Positions 8,013-15,613 of a DNA stretch of 64,000 nucleotides are shown here, piece after piece. The translations under genes and the position numbers were made by a program. Source of the DNA: Candidatus Nanosynbacter sp. TM7-087. GTDB lineage: Bacteria > Patescibacteriota > Saccharimonadia > Saccharimonadales > Saccharimonadaceae. The notes under the pieces are model-generated. The model was given only the letters and a program-made list of their open reading frames with translations. It was not told the DNA's origin and did not search any database. Location: NCBI RefSeq assembly GCF_022828365.1, contig NZ_JAJQJU010000001.1:372001-436000 (forward strand). Reading direction: 5' to 3'. The stretch's first letter is position 1. Each line of letters begins with the position of its first letter.

Positions 8013-8506
8013 AAACTACCCCAACAACCATACTTGACGCTTGTTGCGGCGGCCGCATGTTTTACTTTGAAAAAGACCACCCAAATATTCTGTATATAGA
8101 TCGTCGCAGCGAAACTGTCGAGATGAAAGATAGAGATAAGATTAGGACGCTGGAAATCAACCCAGACTTTGTTATGGACTTTACAGACATGAAGTTTCCT
8201 GATGAGTGCTTTAATTTCGTCGTTTTCGATCCGCCCCACCTCATCAACTGCGGCAAGAATAGCTGGCTCGCCAAGAAATATGGCAAGCTCGAAAAAGATA
8301 CTTGGCGTGAAACGCTGAGTAAAGGCTTGAGCGAATGTCTACGCGTCGTAAAACCTGGCTGTGTCGTCGCTATGAAGTGGAGCGAGCGCGATATTAAAAC
8401 CACTGAGTTACTAAAGATATTACCTCAAAAACCAGCTTTCGGTGACAAATCTGGAATGACGCGGTGGTTGTTTTTTGTGAAAGGAGTGGATGATGAGAAT
8501 ATCTAG
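8009..8506 (+). CDS. Class I SAM-dependent DNA methyltransferase
   Basis: 165 residues. A shortened SAM motif (ILDACCGGRMFYF, residues about 7-20) and an acidic strand end are followed by the catalytic FDPPHL (about 72-77). The DPPH form is typical of amino-methyltransferases acting on adenine or cytosine in DNA. A later strand (GCVVAMKWSER) completes the fold. It may protect phage DNA from restriction. The target base cannot be told from sequence. Confidence 0.72.
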   Translation: MKTTPTTILDACCGGRMFYFEKDHPNILYIDRRSETVEMKDRDKIRTLEINPDFVMDFTDMKFPDECFNFVVFDPPHLINCGKNSWLAKKYGKLEKDTWRETLSKGLSECLRVVKPGCVVAMKWSERDIKTTELLKILPQKPAFGDKSGMTRWLFFVKGVDDENI

Positions 8507-8741
8507 TTTTATACATCAAAAAAGAATCAAGTGGCTGAAGTGGCGAATTAAACGAAATGGAGTTTGGCTTGATTGTGCAAGAGATGCTTACAACCGTGCC
8601 TGTGCCAAGGGAATCCGGAGCTACCACAGGTCTCGGCCATTTGTGCAGCAGATACTCCACTACGAGAATAAAATATTGTTATGTAGCGCAAAAATCGTTT
8701 ACCTAACGGAAAAAATGAGCAAGAGAAATGACGAAAAGTGA
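8493..8741 (+). CDS. Small basic phage protein
   Basis: 82 residues, strongly basic and aromatic at the N-terminus (FIHQKRIKWLKWRIKRNG). Start chosen at 8493 by spacing to AAGGAG; 8490 is also possible. It overlaps the methyltransferase by 14 bases and the next gene by 14 bases. Not recognised. Confidence 0.5.
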   Translation: MRISSFIHQKRIKWLKWRIKRNGVWLDCARDAYNRACAKGIRSYHRSRPFVQQILHYENKILLCSAKIVYLTEKMSKRNDEK

Positions 8742-9249
8742 ACTAAAACCATCCATCCAGTGCAACAAGTGCCGTAAGCGGATAAAATACGACCGCTACT
8801 ATGGTTATAGTCACTATTGCAGTGGACGTGTAAAAGATATTTATAGAGTTGCACGTAAAAGACTGCTCTCTATAAACTCCCTTCGAAATCGTCATGCCCA
8901 AATTTTTGGAATGAGTGATATTGCCAACGATTTAAATTCTGCGAGCGTAGTGTACAATCCAGAAACCGATAAACGAATAAGAAAGGAAATTGAAATGAAG
9001 AAAACTGTAACAGACCTCCCTACTCCAGAAGAGGTCACCCGAATCACTGCAACTTTAGATTTAGCGAGCAAACTAGACAATACTACGATTGCTAAATTAA
9101 GCAGCTCCAAAAGCAAAAGCTCCACGCCAAAAATTGGCGAACTGTGCGGCATGGATTTGCTAATCGACCTGTCTAACGCGCCAGATGAGGCAAAATATGA
9201 GCTGTATTTTAAGGCGCGGACTATACTTGAGAAAATAGCGTCCGAATAA
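8728..9249 (+). CDS. Phage hypothetical protein with N-terminal zinc motif
   Basis: 173 residues. The N-terminal CNKCRKRIKYDRYYGYSHYC gives a C-x2-C...H-x-x-C metal site. The remainder is helical with a serine/lysine-rich linker (SSSKSKSS) and an acidic end. An internal ATG at 8995 with a preceding AAGGAAA could give a shorter second product of about 84 residues. Function unknown. Confidence 0.5.
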   Translation: MTKSELKPSIQCNKCRKRIKYDRYYGYSHYCSGRVKDIYRVARKRLLSINSLRNRHAQIFGMSDIANDLNSASVVYNPETDKRIRKEIEMKKTVTDLPTPEEVTRITATLDLASKLDNTTIAKLSSSKSKSSTPKIGELCGMDLLIDLSNAPDEAKYELYFKARTILEKIASE

Positions 9250-9265
9250 CTGGCAATTTCCTTCC

Positions 9266-9271
9266 TATAAT
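9266..9271 (+). promoter_or_regulatory. Probable -10 box of the KilA-N gene
   Basis: A perfect TATAAT lies 15 bases before the KilA-N start codon. No good -35 box is seen at the usual distance, and the spacing pattern of the other phage promoters is absent, so this gene may be controlled separately, possibly in the lysogenic state. Confidence 0.4.
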
Positions 9272-9285
9272 AGTATTATTGAACC

Positions 9286-10170
9286 ATGATATTAAAGCGT
9301 AAACTTACTATTGACAACCAGACCATAGCAGTTATGAACATTGACGGAGCCGACTATATATCGCTGACAGATATGGTCAAGAACATCGAGGGTGATGATC
9401 ATATCAGGAACTGGATGAGAAATAGGGAGACTGTTGAATTTCTTGGTTTGTGGGAGCAATTTAATAATCCAAATTTTAAACCCGTCGAATTCGACGGGTT
9501 TAAAAGACAAGCAGGTTTAAACTCATTCGTTCTGTCCCCTCAAAAATGGGTTAACGCCACGAATGCAATAGGAATAATATCAAAGAGTGGACGCTACGGT
9601 GGTACCTACGCACACAAAGATATCGCCTTTGAGTTTGGCACTTGGATCAGTGCCGCATTCAAGCTATATCTTATTAAGGAATATCAGCGACTCGTTGAGA
9701 TCGAGAGCAATCAATATAATTTAGAGTGGAATGTGCAGCGCATACTTTCAAAAACCAACTACACGATACATACCGATGCGATCAAAGATAAAGTTATACC
9801 GACAACTCCGATATGGAATAAAAGTTTTACTTATGCAGGAGAGGCTGACTTGCTAAATCTTGCATTATTCGGCATGACAGCTAAAGAATGGCGTAAGGCT
9901 AACCCTACCGAGGCGAGGCAAGGCAGAAACATTAGAGACGTAGCTAGTATAAACGAGCTGATCATACTATCAAACCTCGAGACTCATAATGCGCAGTTTA
10001 TTCGCGATGGTTTAAGTAAGGAGATTCGTTACGAGCGCCTGGCGAATATTGCAAAAATACAAAGAGAATCTCTCCACAGAGTAGATCCAATTAAATCAAT
10101 CAAAAAACTGACTAATGAAACATATCACCTTGCATCGCGCAGTGAATTAGATGAGAGTCGTAAAAATTAA
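9286..10170 (+). CDS. KilA-N domain protein
   Basis: 294 residues. The N-terminal part (YISLTDMVKNI, IRNWMRNRETVEFLGLWEQFNNPNF, then KWVNATNAIGI, GRYGGTYAHKDIAFEFGTWISAAFKLYLI) is a clear KilA-N domain, a DNA-binding module of phages and large DNA viruses. The C-terminal half is helical (KEWRKANPTEARQGRNIRD and so on). It is found in many commensal-bacterial prophages as a regulator of uncertain target. The gene contains a long perfect palindrome listed separately. Confidence 0.85.
   Translation: MILKRKLTIDNQTIAVMNIDGADYISLTDMVKNIEGDDHIRNWMRNRETVEFLGLWEQFNNPNFKPVEFDGFKRQAGLNSFVLSPQKWVNATNAIGIISKSGRYGGTYAHKDIAFEFGTWISAAFKLYLIKEYQRLVEIESNQYNLEWNVQRILSKTNYTIHTDAIKDKVIPTTPIWNKSFTYAGEADLLNLALFGMTAKEWRKANPTEARQGRNIRDVASINELIILSNLETHNAQFIRDGLSKEIRYERLANIAKIQRESLHRVDPIKSIKKLTNETYHLASRSELDESRKN
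9474..9505 (+). repeat. Perfect 32-base palindrome inside the KilA-N gene
   Basis: Two 16-base arms (TTTTAAACCCGTCGAA and its exact complement) meet at 9489/9490. The stretch encodes residues FKPVEFDGFK of the KilA-N protein. It could form a hairpin in mRNA with an A/T-rich base, or serve as a two-fold symmetric protein-binding site. Confidence 0.8.
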
Positions 10171-10189
10171 TAAAAAAATAGAAAAAATG

Positions 10190-10219
10190 TTGGAGAATCT
10201 GAAAAACTCGTGATATGGT
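10190..10219 (+). promoter_or_regulatory. Phage promoter upstream of the portal gene (cassette A)
   Basis: TTGGAG (10190) and TATGGT (10214) are separated by 18 bases, with an AAAAAATG run just upstream of TTG. The same arrangement is seen before four other phage modules. It would give a leader of about 75 bases before the portal start. Confidence 0.6.
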
Positions 10220-10254
10220 GAATATGTAATAGCCACGAGCGGTAATGCCGCAGG

Positions 10255-10289
10255 AGGCTCACAGAGAAATCTGGGGGCCTTTTTATTTT
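10255..10289 (+). terminator. Terminator-like hairpin before portal gene
   Basis: A two-part stem (AGGCTC/GGGCCT, then CAGA/TCTG closed by GAAA) is followed by TTTTTATTTT. It lies about 30 bases downstream of the probable transcription start and 13 bases before the portal start codon, so transcription must read through it to express the head genes. Confidence 0.7.
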
Positions 10290-10301
10290 GGAAAATAAAT
10301 T

Positions 10302-12179
10302 ATGAAAGCAAGCGATTTAGGTAAAGACTATCAAGAAGCAAGGACAAATATGATCCACACGCACGAGACATGGCGTGTCTTACTCGATATTGCCTATGCC
10401 AAGCTGTCTACTGAAAAAGGTTTTAAGTCTCGTGTTCGCGAAGGTAGCTTGAGTTCTCTGATATTAGAACGATCCTCCCGTGTGGTGGCACAGTTACCGA
10501 CCGGACGTATCCGTTCGCTAAGCAGGCGCGACCAAGGTAAAGCAATGCTGATGGATTTAGTATGGACTAAATATGTTATTCCTAACGCTAAAAGCCAGTG
10601 GTCATTCATGACGAAGCTCCGTATGTGGGATTACTACTCCCTTATCTACGGTGCTATGCCAGTTCAGTACGATTACCGAGTTGACGAGGATTATGTCGGT
10701 CCTGATTTTAGAGTGATAAATCCAACGGAGTGTTTTCCGCAGGTTGGCAATACTAGTTTGAATGATTGCGACGCCGTCTATATCGTTACCTACCATAGCA
10801 AACGCTATCTGCAAAGCCGTATGAAGTTTAAGGACTGGAATAGAGCCTCTGTCCAGACTATCCTCGATAAAGTAACCGAGAAGCATCAGCCATCAGACGC
10901 CAAGGAAACGGCTACTAACCTGCAACAGGAGCGCGGCGAGGCGGCGACCCTACACCAAGGGCAAATTACTCTGGTTACTCGATATGAGCGTGGCAAGAAT
11001 GGGCGCTGGATTACGTTCGCGCCAGACTTTGAGAATATTGTCGTTCGAAACATTAAGAACCCGCACGAATCTGGACGTATTCCTGTCGTGTTCAAATATG
11101 CTATCCCGCTTATTGACTCTCTTTGGGGTATGGGCGATGTTGAGCGTGGCGCTTCATTACAGCGAGCAATCGACACGTCCGTAAACCTAAATCTCGACTT
11201 CTCCAAGTTCAAGATATTCCCGCCAATGTGGTATAAGGGTGATGCTGTTGACCCATCTCTAATGCGTTATGAGCCAGGTGGCAAAATCCGTACTGCTAAT
11301 GGACAATCTGACTTTGGCTTCGTCAATCCAGGCGCTAGCCCATCAAATGAGTTCCAAGCGACCTATCAGTTCCTGAAGGGTGCGTTGCTCAATCAAAACG
11401 GTACGACTGACACCACGATATCCGCAAGCGACGGTCTGCCGGGCTTTGGTCGAACACCAGAAGCCTTGAGCAAACTTGAAAAGCGCGAAAACGCCCGCGA
11501 TCAGTGGGATAGAAACATGTTTGAGGAGGCTTATGAAGAGCTGGTCGATGGCATGATAAACCTAATTGGCACCAAACAATCTGTTCCGATAAAGTTTCAT
11601 GTCTTTGACGACGAAATCCTGGATATCATCAAATCTGGACACAAGGATCTGCTAGACATCTTCGATTCAGCCAAGGGTTACCGAATAGGTACTGACCCAG
11701 AGACTGGCGAAAACGGTATGGTTGAGTACATCAACGCCCACGGCACAGCCGAAATGAAAATTGACCATACCAAGCTGTCCGGTAAGTGGATGTATCGAAT
11801 AGATGCTGGCACGACTGCCGCCAATGACCAGAAAGATGAGTATGAGCGCGTCTACAATCTCGTTGAGCTACTGTCATCTCAGGCTGGTGCGTGGCTAATG
11901 GACGGTGCGCAAGAAGATGGACGCAAGGTCAACAGGACAGAGCTACTCGACCAGCTTATCGCAGCTAGTGGCATCAAAAACAAAGATAAAATCTTTGACC
12001 CGTACACTCAGGAAAACGACAAGACGAAGCCGTTTACCCCAGATATGCTCAATGACCCTCAGATGATGAGTGCGCTTCAGCAGCAGCTTCAAGGTCAGTC
12101 CGAGGAGCAGTCGCAAGCGCTACGGGGTATGCAGCAGTCCCAAGAAGTCCAACAACTTCAGCCGATGGAGGCGGCATAA
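10302..12179 (+). CDS. Portal protein
   Basis: 625 residues, a size usual for podovirus portals. The twelve-subunit ring at the capsid vertex guides DNA in and out. Recognisable features are the N-terminal helical region with SRVVAQLPTGRIRSLSRRD, the wing containing DYVGPDFRVINPTECFPQ, the stem-like region around WGMGDVERGASLQRAIDTSVN, and a C-terminal glutamine-rich tail typical of portal barrels (QQQLQGQSEEQSQAL). It follows the accessory block and precedes scaffold and capsid genes, the normal order. Confidence 0.85.
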   Translation: MKASDLGKDYQEARTNMIHTHETWRVLLDIAYAKLSTEKGFKSRVREGSLSSLILERSSRVVAQLPTGRIRSLSRRDQGKAMLMDLVWTKYVIPNAKSQWSFMTKLRMWDYYSLIYGAMPVQYDYRVDEDYVGPDFRVINPTECFPQVGNTSLNDCDAVYIVTYHSKRYLQSRMKFKDWNRASVQTILDKVTEKHQPSDAKETATNLQQERGEAATLHQGQITLVTRYERGKNGRWITFAPDFENIVVRNIKNPHESGRIPVVFKYAIPLIDSLWGMGDVERGASLQRAIDTSVNLNLDFSKFKIFPPMWYKGDAVDPSLMRYEPGGKIRTANGQSDFGFVNPGASPSNEFQATYQFLKGALLNQNGTTDTTISASDGLPGFGRTPEALSKLEKRENARDQWDRNMFEEAYEELVDGMINLIGTKQSVPIKFHVFDDEILDIIKSGHKDLLDIFDSAKGYRIGTDPETGENGMVEYINAHGTAEMKIDHTKLSGKWMYRIDAGTTAANDQKDEYERVYNLVELLSSQAGAWLMDGAQEDGRKVNRTELLDQLIAASGIKNKDKIFDPYTQENDKTKPFTPDMLNDPQMMSALQQQLQGQSEEQSQALRGMQQSQEVQQLQPMEAA

Positions 12180-12180
12180 C

Positions 12181-12534
12181 ATGGAGAACATTTTAGATAG
12201 CGATATCAATTCCCTGCCACTTACACCAGTGGCTGAGGAGCTAAGCCTAGAGGCAAAAGTAGCAGAAGCCCGCCAGCGTGCTGAGGTAGCCGATATTGCT
12301 TCAATCCCAGGTTGGCCGCGCATCAAGGAGCAGATGAAGCAGGACGCGTTAAATCTGAGGCTCCACAGAGACCTAGAGTTTGGTCCTAATGATTCTGATG
12401 AAAAAGTTGGTAAAGAGGTGCGGTCTAGGCTACTAATGGCACAGTGGATCGAGAAGTATATAGAGAGAATTGAGGGTGCGGTATTAGCCGTCGAAGTAAT
12501 AACCAAGGAGGCTGAAGATGAACAGCAATCCTAA
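12181..12534 (+). CDS. Head-region phage protein
   Basis: 117 residues from the ATG at 12181, directly after the portal stop. Almost entirely helical (EAKVAEARQRAEVADIASI...GWPRIKEQMKQDAL). It could be a small head-assembly or minor capsid protein by position. No family recognised. Confidence 0.55.
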   Translation: MENILDSDINSLPLTPVAEELSLEAKVAEARQRAEVADIASIPGWPRIKEQMKQDALNLRLHRDLEFGPNDSDEKVGKEVRSRLLMAQWIEKYIERIEGAVLAVEVITKEAEDEQQS

Positions 12535-12769
12535 CCCGTATGAGACGTCAAACACGGAGTCAGAGCTAGTCGAAAAACCGCATTATGCCGAACTGGACAT
12601 GAGTAGTATCGCGCCGCAGCACAAACCAGACAGTGAATGGCGGCAAAACGGCACAAACCTAAGGTGTATAAGTTGCCAGAACGAACACGGTATATTTTTG
12701 CCGCCGGGGACTTTCTACACTGGCAAAACTGACAAGAAAGGAATGCCTATCGTTGAGAAGAGGTTCTGA
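12518..12769 (+). CDS. Small head-region protein with CxxC
   Basis: 83 residues overlapping the previous gene by 17 bases. The C-terminal half contains LRCISCQNEHGIFLPPGTFYTG, a strand-rich segment with a single CxxC pair. Position suggests a head protein; function unknown. Confidence 0.5.
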   Translation: MNSNPNPYETSNTESELVEKPHYAELDMSSIAPQHKPDSEWRQNGTNLRCISCQNEHGIFLPPGTFYTGKTDKKGMPIVEKRF

Positions 12770-12778
12770 GGTAGGTTG

Positions 12779-12819
12779 CGTTTCCGGCTGGTCTTTTACC
12801 ACCCTACTAGCCGGAAACG
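12779..12819 (+). other. Strong hairpin before scaffold gene
   Basis: A perfect 11-bp stem (CGTTTCCGGCT with its complement) encloses a 19-base loop. There is no following T run, so it is not a standard terminator; it may be an mRNA processing or stability element separating portal from capsid expression. Confidence 0.6.
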
Positions 12820-12881
12820 GAGCGTATCTCCCGCCGCGGACTGCGTAAGTGTCTTGGCTAAATTAAACGAAAGGATGTAGC

Positions 12882-13763
12882 ATGTCTACTTCTAGCGATA
12901 CCGGACTATCGGCCGAACAGGTCGAGGCGGTAGAAAATATGGCGCTAACAGACGGCGGAGAAGCAACCGCCACACCGGAGACGCCGGCTGGTGAGAATCA
13001 AACTACGAACGAAACAACAGCGACTGGTGCGGAGGGTGCTGATGGCGACGGTCAACAGCAGTCCAATGGTGATTCCAAAGCTGAAGCAGAAGTCGGTACA
13101 GATACACAAAACGGGCGTCCAGACAAGCAATCGCGCCTCAATCAGCGTTTCGCTGCATTGACCAGCCAATTGCACGAGAAGGACGAGTATATCGAGTCTC
13201 TTAAGCAGGAGATGGCACGAAAAAACCAGCAAGACCAGCTTAAGCCCCCTACTCCTGATGAAGATGGCAATTACAGCGCCAGCGACATCATGGATTATAA
13301 CCAAAAACAAGCCCAGCAAGCTGCCAATACTGCAGTAGAGGCAATGCAGGAACGCTTGGACGGTGAACAGGTGGCGTCGCGCTTTGATCGCGAAGAGGCA
13401 GAAATACTAAAAGCATATCCTATGCTTGACCCAAACAATGCTTCGTTAGACCCAACGGATCCGAACTGCTACAACGAAACCTTAGCTAAGGCGGTTGACA
13501 GCTATGTCCGAGGACGTATTGAGCCGCACATTTTAGCAAGGAACGTCGGAGCTCTTAAGAAGCTATCGATTCGGAAGCTAGCCGATGAGTACTTAGAGCC
13601 TATCATGTCTGTAGCGCAAGCCGAGCGCGAGCGTGCCCAGCAAAACCTACAGAACCTGAACGGACAAAGCTCTGGCATGTTTTCGTCGGCAGCAGGCTCA
13701 GGTGGCGGCGGAGATTCCATAGAGGAACTAGAGGCAAGGATCGGAAACATTAGTTTATCGTAA
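12882..13763 (+). CDS. Scaffolding-like protein
   Basis: 293 residues. An acidic, low-complexity N-terminal third (many T, E, G and Q), then a coiled coil (RFAALTSQLHEKDEYIESLKQEMARKN) and a helical C-terminus ending in a glycine-rich segment and ELEARIGNI. This composition and the position just before the major capsid gene fit a procapsid scaffold that is expelled or ejected later. It has an AAAGGATG ribosome region. Confidence 0.7.
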   Translation: MSTSSDTGLSAEQVEAVENMALTDGGEATATPETPAGENQTTNETTATGAEGADGDGQQQSNGDSKAEAEVGTDTQNGRPDKQSRLNQRFAALTSQLHEKDEYIESLKQEMARKNQQDQLKPPTPDEDGNYSASDIMDYNQKQAQQAANTAVEAMQERLDGEQVASRFDREEAEILKAYPMLDPNNASLDPTDPNCYNETLAKAVDSYVRGRIEPHILARNVGALKKLSIRKLADEYLEPIMSVAQAERERAQQNLQNLNGQSSGMFSSAAGSGGGGDSIEELEARIGNISLS

Positions 13764-13803
13764 TCCATTTGGGTGGTAGTGGTTACAGAAAGGGCTGTTT
13801 AAC

Positions 13804-14721
13804 ATGACTGACACTACTACTGCGCAGCTTCAGCACGATCTGCAAACCTATTTTGCGAAGAAAGTCCTTCGCGGAGCGGAGTTTCAGACTGTGCTTGACC
13901 AGTTCGGTCACAAAGAAACATTGCCAGAGGCATCAAGCAAGACTATCCAATTTACCCGTTACTCGGACTTGGATATCGTTACTAACCCTCTGACGGAAGG
14001 GCAAGCCCCAGCCGGCAGCCAGCTGACAACTTCTGCTATCAATGCGGTTGTTGACCAGTATGGCGACTTTGTGACGCTTACTGACCTCGCAAAATTAACA
14101 CCAAAACACTCATCTGTTCAAAACGCTCTGAAGAAGCTCAGCGAGCAGTCATCGAAGAGTTATGACCGTGCTATCAACAAGGTCATCATCGCCGGTACTG
14201 CTGTACGCTACGCCAATTCAAAGACCGCACGCAACTTGCTGGCTGACGCAGACAAGCTGACCTGGGCAGATGTTCGCAAAGAGGTTTCCCGCTTGCGCAC
14301 CGCAGGCGCACCAACCTTTAAGGACGGCAACTATGTCCTAGTTGTCGATCCAGCCGTCGAGCAAGACTTGATGGATGACGAGGCGTTCCGCCAGACGGTT
14401 TACCGCCAAGCATCGAAGGAGAAATCCAACGAGCTATACAAGGGCGAATTAGTCTCGTTTGCTGGTGTAACGGTTGTTCGAAGTAATAACCTAATCACCG
14501 ACAAGGGTGCATCAAACGCGAAGGTGCACATTAGCTTGCTCTTTGGCGAAGACGCCTACGGCAACACCGACCTGCAGCACCTGAAGGTGTACAAGGAAGG
14601 TCCAGGCGGCGTGTCCGACCCACTTCATCAGAAGATGACGCTTGGTTGGAAGTTTGCCGCCAAGGCTGCCATTCTAAACAACAACTTTATGTGTCGTTTG
14701 GAATCCGGCTCACTATACTAA
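13804..14721 (+). CDS. Major capsid protein, N4-gp56 type
   Basis: 305 residues. The succession YFAKKVLRGAEFQTVLDQFG, IQFTRYSDL, NPLTEGQAP, VVDQYGDFVTLTDLA and the C-terminal DPLHQKMTLGWKFAAKAAIL...RLES matches the N4-gp56 major capsid family (HK97 fold), found in podoviruses and many uncultured phages. It forms the capsid shell. Codon choice is rich in abundant-codon synonyms (GAC, AAG, CGC), as expected for a highly expressed gene. Confidence 0.88.
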   Translation: MTDTTTAQLQHDLQTYFAKKVLRGAEFQTVLDQFGHKETLPEASSKTIQFTRYSDLDIVTNPLTEGQAPAGSQLTTSAINAVVDQYGDFVTLTDLAKLTPKHSSVQNALKKLSEQSSKSYDRAINKVIIAGTAVRYANSKTARNLLADADKLTWADVRKEVSRLRTAGAPTFKDGNYVLVVDPAVEQDLMDDEAFRQTVYRQASKEKSNELYKGELVSFAGVTVVRSNNLITDKGASNAKVHISLLFGEDAYGNTDLQHLKVYKEGPGGVSDPLHQKMTLGWKFAAKAAILNNNFMCRLESGSLY

Positions 14722-14774
14722 ATTAACCGGGCGGTAGGTATACAAGCCGCCGCCCACGCCATGGAAGGATAATC

Positions 14775-15191
14775 ATGGAAGGTAACGCACCAAATACTCT
14801 AGGTCCTACTATGACCAATGTGCCGACTCCCCAGCCCCGCACGCCGCAGGCTGAGTATGCCGTGCAAGCAGCACCGGACACAACACCGACAGTCTCGCCA
14901 GCGCCAGTATCGCAACCAGAGCCAGAAGCTCCAGCGGAGCCAGTGCTTGAGCAGTCGGATCCAAAAGTCGCACAGTACGAGCCAGACACAAAACCAGTGT
15001 ATGTCCACGTCAAATTGCGGCGTACGGTGATGATTAACGGCAAGGGCTATCCAGCAGGCAAAGACCTGACGGTACCGAAAGAAATTGCCGATGAGCTGTA
15101 CCGTATTGAAGAGACTAACCTGGAGTACGAAGCAGATCTGCTCCGTGCAAACAACCAGGTCTCCACCCCAGCAGCCGAGCTGAAGGTTTAA
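14775..15191 (+). CDS. Proline/alanine-rich head protein
   Basis: 138 residues. Residues about 10-70 are a P/A/T/E-rich flexible linker; the C-terminal 65 residues form a small beta domain (YVHVKLRRTVMINGKGYPAGKDLTVP, then EIADEL). Such a small domain immediately after the major capsid gene suggests a decoration or head-completion protein. Not firmly assigned. Confidence 0.55.
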   Translation: MEGNAPNTLGPTMTNVPTPQPRTPQAEYAVQAAPDTTPTVSPAPVSQPEPEAPAEPVLEQSDPKVAQYEPDTKPVYVHVKLRRTVMINGKGYPAGKDLTVPKEIADELYRIEETNLEYEADLLRANNQVSTPAAELKV

Positions 15192-15219
15192 CAAAAACTA
15201 AGACAAACCAAAAAATACA

Positions 15220-15258
15220 CACAAAACATAAAACCTCCACTGATAGCGCAGGTATGAC
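15220..15258 (+). promoter_or_regulatory. Degenerate phage promoter (cassette B)
   Basis: CACAAAA (15220) stands exactly 26 bases before TATGAC (15253), the same spacing as CACAAAA and TATGGT in cassette E. The TTG of the -35 box is replaced here by TAA, so it may be weak or decayed. Confidence 0.35.
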
Positions 15259-15288
15259 ACGCAATCTACTGGACGCTACGGAGAACTC

Positions 15289-15318
15289 AAAGACACCCCA
15301 ACTCGCAAGGGTGTCTTT
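15289..15318 (+). terminator. Two-way hairpin after capsid module
   Basis: A perfect 10-bp stem (AAAGACACCC/GGGTGTCTTT) with a 10-base loop. It lies right after the stop codon of the minus-strand membrane protein and after the capsid operon, so it may end transcription from both sides. It is followed by ATGGCAGA and a stop seven codons later. Confidence 0.55.
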
Positions 15319-15319
15319 G

Positions 15320-15577
15320 TCATGGCAGACATTTTCCTATTATGACGCCAGTGGACAGCCATATAGCAATTAACCACATATGCAGGTCGCTCCTAAATAT
15401 TGCTTCTGTATCATCAAGAATATGAAGCACTACAGTTGCGCAGATAGCTATAATTACAATAATAACCGCAGTACCCCAGTTTATATTATTGTTTCCTATC
15501 GGAAAAATAATCGCGCAAGCAGACATAAAAAGTGCCCCAGAGTACTCTTTCGCATTGCGAAACAACTTCTTCATCAT
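15320..15577 (-). CDS. Two-pass membrane protein (phage cargo)
   Basis: 85 residues on the strand opposite to all other phage genes. Hydrophobic segments at about residues 13-50 (two helices) and 64-82 give two to three membrane passes. A minus-strand TATGAT lies about 7 bases before the start, suggesting a nearly leaderless mRNA. It is divergent from the CAP gene and probably forms a cargo (moron) unit with it. Function unknown. Confidence 0.6.
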   Translation of the reverse strand: MMKKLFRNAKEYSGALFMSACAIIFPIGNNNINWGTAVIIVIIAICATVVLHILDDTEAIFRSDLHMWLIAIWLSTGVIIGKCLP

Positions 15578-15578
15578 A

Positions 15579-15607
15579 TGGACAAATCATACCATATTTG
15601 CTATAAT
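15579..15607 (+). promoter_or_regulatory. Promoter of the CAP gene, leaderless type
   Basis: TGGACA (15579) and TATAAT (15602) are separated by 17 bases; the ATG follows 6 bases after TATAAT. This is the same layout as host genes in this window and unlike the phage promoters. The overlapping minus-strand -10 makes the region a compact divergent control site. Confidence 0.7.
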
Positions 15608-15613
15608 GACGCC

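Noticed and set aside
14723-15043. Long minus-strand ORFs opposite the proline/alanine-rich head protein
   Set aside because: They are shadows of a low-complexity, G+C-rich gene; they have no ribosome site or domain and give serine/glycine/cysteine repeats.
15380-15613. N-terminal extension of the CAP protein ORF
   Set aside because: This part is antisense to the divergent membrane-protein gene and upstream of the promoter for the ATG at 15614.
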